A stretch of DNA of 64,000 nt from Rhizobium chutanense (lineage in GTDB: Bacteria; Pseudomonadota; Alphaproteobacteria; Rhizobiales; Rhizobiaceae), in assembly GCF_002531935.1 (NCBI RefSeq), contig NZ_NWSV01000005.1, positions 62,001 to 126,000 of the forward strand, written 5' to 3'. The notes beneath the pieces were generated by a model that was given only the letters and a program-made list of their open reading frames with translations, ran no database searches and was not told where the DNA came from. The translations under genes were made by a program, and so were the position numbers. Each line of letters starts with the position of its first letter. Position 1 is the stretch's first letter. This document shows positions 61,579 to 64,000 of this stretch, piece after piece.

Positions 61579-61727
61579 CGAATCAGCCCAATCACCAGAG
61601 CGAACAGAAAGGTGAAGGAGCCGATGATCGCGCAGAGCCCGGCCGCATCCCGAAATTGCGCCATCAGGCTTGCCGTTGCTCTTCTCCCGCCGTGCCGGCC
61701 GGGGCCGCTCTCAAAGACGACTGCCAT
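61575..61727 (-). CDS. small membrane protein, 50 residues
   Basis: An in-frame 50-codon gene with the ribosome site AGGAGG placed before ATG at 61727. The last 20 residues (LCAIIGSFTFLFALVIGLIR) make one transmembrane helix; the front half is Gly/Arg-rich. The stop overlaps the hydrolase start by two bases. No family is recognised; translation is supported by the ribosome site and coupling. Confidence 0.6.
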   Translation of the reverse strand: MAVVFESGPGRHGGRRATASLMAQFRDAAGLCAIIGSFTFLFALVIGLIR

Positions 61728-61739
61728 GACGCTACCTCC

Positions 61740-61913
61740 TCAATACCAAAGGCCGGGCACAGTGCCCCAATAGTGGAGTTCGTATTCGCGGGCCGACCGG
61801 TCCCGCTCGTCGTCCCGCCCGGACGAGGCGTCTATAGGCCTCCGCGCAACAGGCATCTTCGCCATGACCAAACCGACCGCGCGTTTCAGCCATGAGTGGA
61901 AATCAAGCGTCAT
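61740..61913 (-). CDS. small hypothetical protein, 57 residues
   Basis: A 57-codon gene with a perfect AGGAGG five bases before ATG at 61913. It opens LDFHSWLKRAVGLVMAKMP, has an acidic/basic middle (SGRDDERDRSAREYE) and ends YWGTVPGLWY, an aromatic tail. Its stop codon TGA is followed at once by the AGGAGG of the next small gene. No family is recognised. It appears to be the first gene of the five-gene unit ending with chaC. Confidence 0.6.
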   Translation of the reverse strand: MTLDFHSWLKRAVGLVMAKMPVARRPIDASSGRDDERDRSAREYELHYWGTVPGLWY

Positions 61914-61945
61914 GCGAACCTCCTGTCAGGGACCGATATTCTCCG

Positions 61946-62020
61946 GCTGGAATCGTGCTCTCACTCTTTGAATCGACGCATCGCCAAAACCGCTGCACAC
62001 TTCTGCGCAACACGCTCTAG
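61946..62020 (-). repeat. Rhizobiaceae-type dispersed intergenic repeat
   Basis: On the minus strand the stretch begins CTAGAGCGTGTTGCGC, continues AAGTGTGCAGCGGTTTTGG and CAAAGAGTGAGAGCACGATT, which is how a common family of short imperfect-palindrome repeats reads in Rhizobium-type genomes. This recognition is from memory; a genome search for copies would settle it. It fills the gap between two minus-strand units. Confidence 0.5.
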
Positions 62021-62214
62021 GAAATCAGCGAATGGCGTTGCGCATTGGCAAGAAGCTCGTGAAGCGACGCAGTCGGTCTGTAGAGCATCAGCAGGCGGTT
62101 CTCCTCGCGTTTGGCCAGGCGATAGCGTCGGGCGAATTCGAAGACGCTCCACAATTGCTCGCCGGAAGCCGGCCTTTCCGCATCGGGGATCATTGCTTCC
62201 TGAGATCGGGCCAT
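62017..62214 (-). CDS. small hypothetical protein, 65 residues
   Basis: ATG at 62214 lies 11 bases after the FMN reductase stop, with AAGGG between. The 65-residue chain is charged and helical (GEQLWSVFEFARRYRLAKREENRLLMLYRP, then HELLANAQRH). No family is recognised. Co-transcription with the reductase gene is likely. Confidence 0.6.
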   Translation of the reverse strand: MARSQEAMIPDAERPASGEQLWSVFEFARRYRLAKREENRLLMLYRPTASLHELLANAQRHSLIS

Positions 62215-62225
62215 GGCGACGGCCC

Positions 62226-62786
62226 TTATTCCGCCGCCGCCAATGCCGGGTTTGCGCCCGGAAAGAAGGCTGCCAATTCGCCGACCACCTCGCCCACGCG
62301 GCTCAGAAGCGGATCGGACGAGACGGCATAATCGGTGAAATCGCGATCGGACGCATAAACGGCCGTCGGCAGGGTGTGGGCCATGAAAAAGCCGAACAGC
62401 GGCCGAAGCTGATGCTCGACCATCAACGCATGCCGGTCGCCGCCGCCTGTCGCCGTGATGATGATCGGCTTGCCGCGAAGTTCGTGCGGATCGATCAGAT
62501 CGATGAGGTGCTTGAAATGGCCCGGATAAGAACCCTTGTAGGTCGGTGAGCCGATGATCAGCGCGTCGGCATGCACGATCTCGTCGACGACATGTCTGGC
62601 CTGCTCGTCGAGGTCCTTGCGCCACAAAGCGCTGCCCAGCGACGGACCGACATCATGCAGATCATAGGTCTTGCTCGTAAATCCGTAGCGAATGCTCGCG
62701 CGTTCGGCGACGTGCCGCACAAGCGCCAGCGTCTTCGATGGACGGTTGAAGCTGCCGGCTATGCCGACGAGTTTGAAACCTGACAT
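62226..62786 (-). CDS. NADPH-dependent FMN reductase (MsuE-like)
   Basis: Flavodoxin-like reductase of 186 residues: VGIAGSFNRPSKTLALVRHV (phosphate loop for FMN) and ALIIGSPTYKGSYPGHFKHLIDLI (flavin contact). MsuE/SsuE enzymes supply reduced FMN to sulfonate monooxygenases. The ATG at 62786 follows GAGAGG; the longer frame upstream is not supported. The element ATTGTCTATAAA lies 30 bases before the start, as it does before tauA. Confidence 0.87.
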   Translation of the reverse strand: MSGFKLVGIAGSFNRPSKTLALVRHVAERASIRYGFTSKTYDLHDVGPSLGSALWRKDLDEQARHVVDEIVHADALIIGSPTYKGSYPGHFKHLIDLIDPHELRGKPIIITATGGGDRHALMVEHQLRPLFGFFMAHTLPTAVYASDRDFTDYAVSSDPLLSRVGEVVGELAAFFPGANPALAAAE

Positions 62787-62815
62787 GGTTTTTCCTCTCT
62801 TTGATTGCCTCAAAT

Positions 62816-62837
62816 ATTGTCTATAAAATTGATAGAT
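62816..62837. promoter_or_regulatory. ATTGTCTATAAA element before the FMN reductase gene
   Basis: The 12-mer at 62816-62827 is identical to that before tauA and continues into TCTAT-AAAATTG-ATAGA, an interrupted inverted repeat. The remaining divergent region to 63160 holds no convincing gene; a partial copy of the inner motif (TTATAGA) occurs at 63136-63142, near the small plus-strand gene. Confidence 0.45.
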
Positions 62838-63160
62838 TAAAGGAACATGCGTCTCTCCTTGTTCGCCTGGTTGAAAAAAACGTTCGCCCACGCCGCGGCA
62901 CGCATAGGCTGCATGGTGATCGTCATGGATCGGGATAGCGGCTGTGGGAAGGGCGCGTCTTGGCATGGAGGAACCCGGCGGCGGCGGCTCAATGATGCCG
63001 TCGGCAAGACCTTGCGAACGGCTTGCGATAAATGGCTTTGCCGTAAGGTCGAATATTATTGGTATAAGATTTCCGGTTCAGGCGAACGATTGGATGACAC
63101 ACCCTGCCCTTTCCGCTGTCAAAAATATACAATCCTTATAGATTTTAGCGGGAGTTTTTC

Positions 63161-63346
63161 ATGCCATTGCAGACGGCTGATGTCATCGATTTCCAGGCCT
63201 ACCGGCAGGCGCGCAGCAAAGATGCGTCCGATGCGCTCAAGGCGGCGACGCCGGTATCCTTTGCCATGCAGCCCGTTCTGATGTGGGTGCCCTATTGGGG
63301 CTTTGTCCCGGTCATGGCGATGGGCATTGCCGGATATGGCGCCTGA
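63161..63346 (+). CDS. small protein with hydrophobic C-terminus, 61 residues
   Basis: ATG at 63161 follows GGGAG. The N-terminal half is soluble (TADVIDFQAYRQARSKDASDALKAA) and the second half hydrophobic and aromatic (FAMQPVLMWVPYWGFVPVMAMGIAGYG), compatible with a membrane anchor. It overlaps the regulator gene by 11 bases, so the two are coupled. No family recognised. Confidence 0.65.
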   Translation: MPLQTADVIDFQAYRQARSKDASDALKAATPVSFAMQPVLMWVPYWGFVPVMAMGIAGYGA

Positions 63347-63956
63347 TCAAGCGCTTCTCTCCGACGGCGAAGCCATAGACGCCGCCGAGGAGATCACCGT
63401 TCAGACAGGACAGAATTTGCGGCGCATTCGCACCCGCCGCGGCTATTCCCTCGACAGGCTGGCAAAGATCGCCGGCGTCAGCCGCGCCATGCTCGGCCAG
63501 ATCGAGACCGGCAAAAGCAGCCCGACGCTCAGTATCCTCTCGAAGATCGCCTTGGCTCTCGGCATTCCCTGTGCCGCCCTGATCGCCGAACGCAGCGAAA
63601 CCGCGATCGTTACCGTGCCGCGGGCAAGATCGAAAATCCTCGCCTCTTCCGAGGGGCGCTTCCGGACGAGGGCGCTGTTCCCCTTCGAAGGCGAACGGAA
63701 GGTCGAATTCTACGAGCTGAGGATCGCTCCCCACCACACCGAAAACGCCGATGCTCATCAGCATGGAACGGTCGAAAATCTGGTTGTCGCCCAAGGCACC
63801 GTCGAAATCATCGCCGGCAGGCAGGCGCCGCATATCCTCGGTGAAGGCGACGCCATCATCTTCGAGGCCGACGTACCCCATATTTACCGAAACATGACCG
63901 GAACGGAAGCGATCCTCTTTCTGGTGACGACCTATCTCGAAGAAGTTCGCGTCTGA
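63336..63956 (+). CDS. XRE family regulator with C-terminal cupin domain
   Basis: A 206-residue regulator: helix-turn-helix GQNLRRIRTRRGYSLDRLAKIAGVSRAMLGQIETGKSSPTLSILSKIALAL (about residues 25-75) and a cupin (ENADAHQHGTVENLVVAQGTVEIIAG, GEGDAIIFEADVPHIYRN) that likely binds a small ligand. The ATG at 63336 lies inside the preceding small gene. Relatives often control amino-acid or sulfur-related genes next to them; control of the divergent FMN reductase unit is a guess. Confidence 0.87.
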   Translation: MAPDQALLSDGEAIDAAEEITVQTGQNLRRIRTRRGYSLDRLAKIAGVSRAMLGQIETGKSSPTLSILSKIALALGIPCAALIAERSETAIVTVPRARSKILASSEGRFRTRALFPFEGERKVEFYELRIAPHHTENADAHQHGTVENLVVAQGTVEIIAGRQAPHILGEGDAIIFEADVPHIYRNMTGTEAILFLVTTYLEEVRV

Positions 63957-63963
63957 CGCAAAA

Positions 63964-63987
63964 AGAGCCCCCGTCTCCGGAGGCTCT
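63964..63987 (-). terminator. intrinsic terminator for a converging minus-strand gene
   Basis: AGAGCC and GGCTCT close a GC-rich hairpin. Read on the minus strand it is followed by TTTTTGC, the normal intrinsic-terminator arrangement, so it would end a gene arriving from the right of the window. It lies eight bases after the XRE-cupin stop and may also act for that gene. Confidence 0.6.
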
Positions 63988-64000
63988 CGGTCATCCTTGC

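Noticed and set aside
62847..63281. Plus-strand open frame of 144 codons across the divergent promoter region
   Set aside because: It is Arg-rich and Cys-containing, crosses the likely promoter elements and overlaps the better supported small gene at 63161 in a different frame.
1..64000. CRISPR array, tRNA, rRNA, phage or insertion-sequence search by eye
   Set aside because: No regularly spaced repeats, cloverleaf sequences, rRNA-like stretches, integrase or transposase motifs were noticed; faint cases could escape without computation.

Overview
The window looks like DNA from a Rhizobium/Agrobacterium-type alphaproteobacterium. The GC content is high, the gene space is packed with ABC importers and LacI/GntR regulators, and one intergenic stretch (about 61946-62020) resembles a dispersed Rhizobiaceae repeat. 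The density of catabolic operons and two ParDE modules would suit a large plasmid or chromid, but no replication gene is present to prove it. No rRNA, tRNA, CRISPR array or intact insertion sequence was seen.

Left part (1-31100), sugar and glycan uptake. The 3' part of an RND efflux pump is followed by a patatin-like lipoprotein and a ParDE module whose toxin seems internally deleted. Next to it lies a 37-codon stump of a short-chain dehydrogenase. This stump is the tail of a long minus-strand operon (17233 down to about 4800): oligopeptide-type ABC importer, IolB-like isomerase, GH39 glycosidase, TIM-barrel epimerase, D-2-hydroxyacid dehydrogenase and an enolase-superfamily enzyme. It is divergent from a LacI regulator and a GH29 alpha-L-fucosidase. 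Then come an M24 peptidase and GntR regulator facing a DapA-family aldolase/lyase, and a LacI regulator divergent from a GH78 alpha-L-rhamnosidase with a CUT1 ABC importer. All three glycosidases lack signal peptides, so glycans appear to be imported first and trimmed inside. A second ParDE pair closes this part.

Middle part (31240-42911), a nine-gene plus-strand cluster that seems devoted to a heptose-containing glycan: GmhA-type isomerase, polyprenyl-phosphate GT2, GT-C-like membrane protein, flippase-like membrane protein, sugar epimerase, an unusual three-domain fusion (HddC-type nucleotidyltransferase, GmhB-type phosphatase, P-loop kinase), HddA-type GHMP kinase, a second SDR and a GMC oxidoreductase. 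A promoter with an inverted repeat between -35 and -10, and a terminator-like leader hairpin, precede it. This is the strongest candidate for an undescribed system.

Right-middle part (42945-55449), a twelve-gene minus-strand operon under an FCD-type GntR regulator with a 20-bp perfect palindrome at its head: AA_synth (DUF1185) protein, alpha/beta hydrolase, flavin reductase with a C-terminal Nudix-like domain, LLM monooxygenase, aldehyde dehydrogenase, NIPSNAP protein, polyamine-type ABC importer, succinate-semialdehyde dehydrogenase and an orphan PhnD-like protein. It reads as uptake and oxidative opening of a nitrogenous compound to a semialdehyde.

Right end (55606-64000), sulfur and thiol themes: FAD/NAD(P)-binding protein, tauABC-type importer, ChaC, an RBBP9-like hydrolase, several very small genes with strong ribosome binding sites, an MsuE-like FMN reductase and an XRE-cupin regulator. 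A shared 12-mer, ATTGTCTATAAA, lies upstream of both the tau operon and the FMN reductase gene. All four SBP-to-permease junctions in the window carry a strong intercistronic stem-loop.
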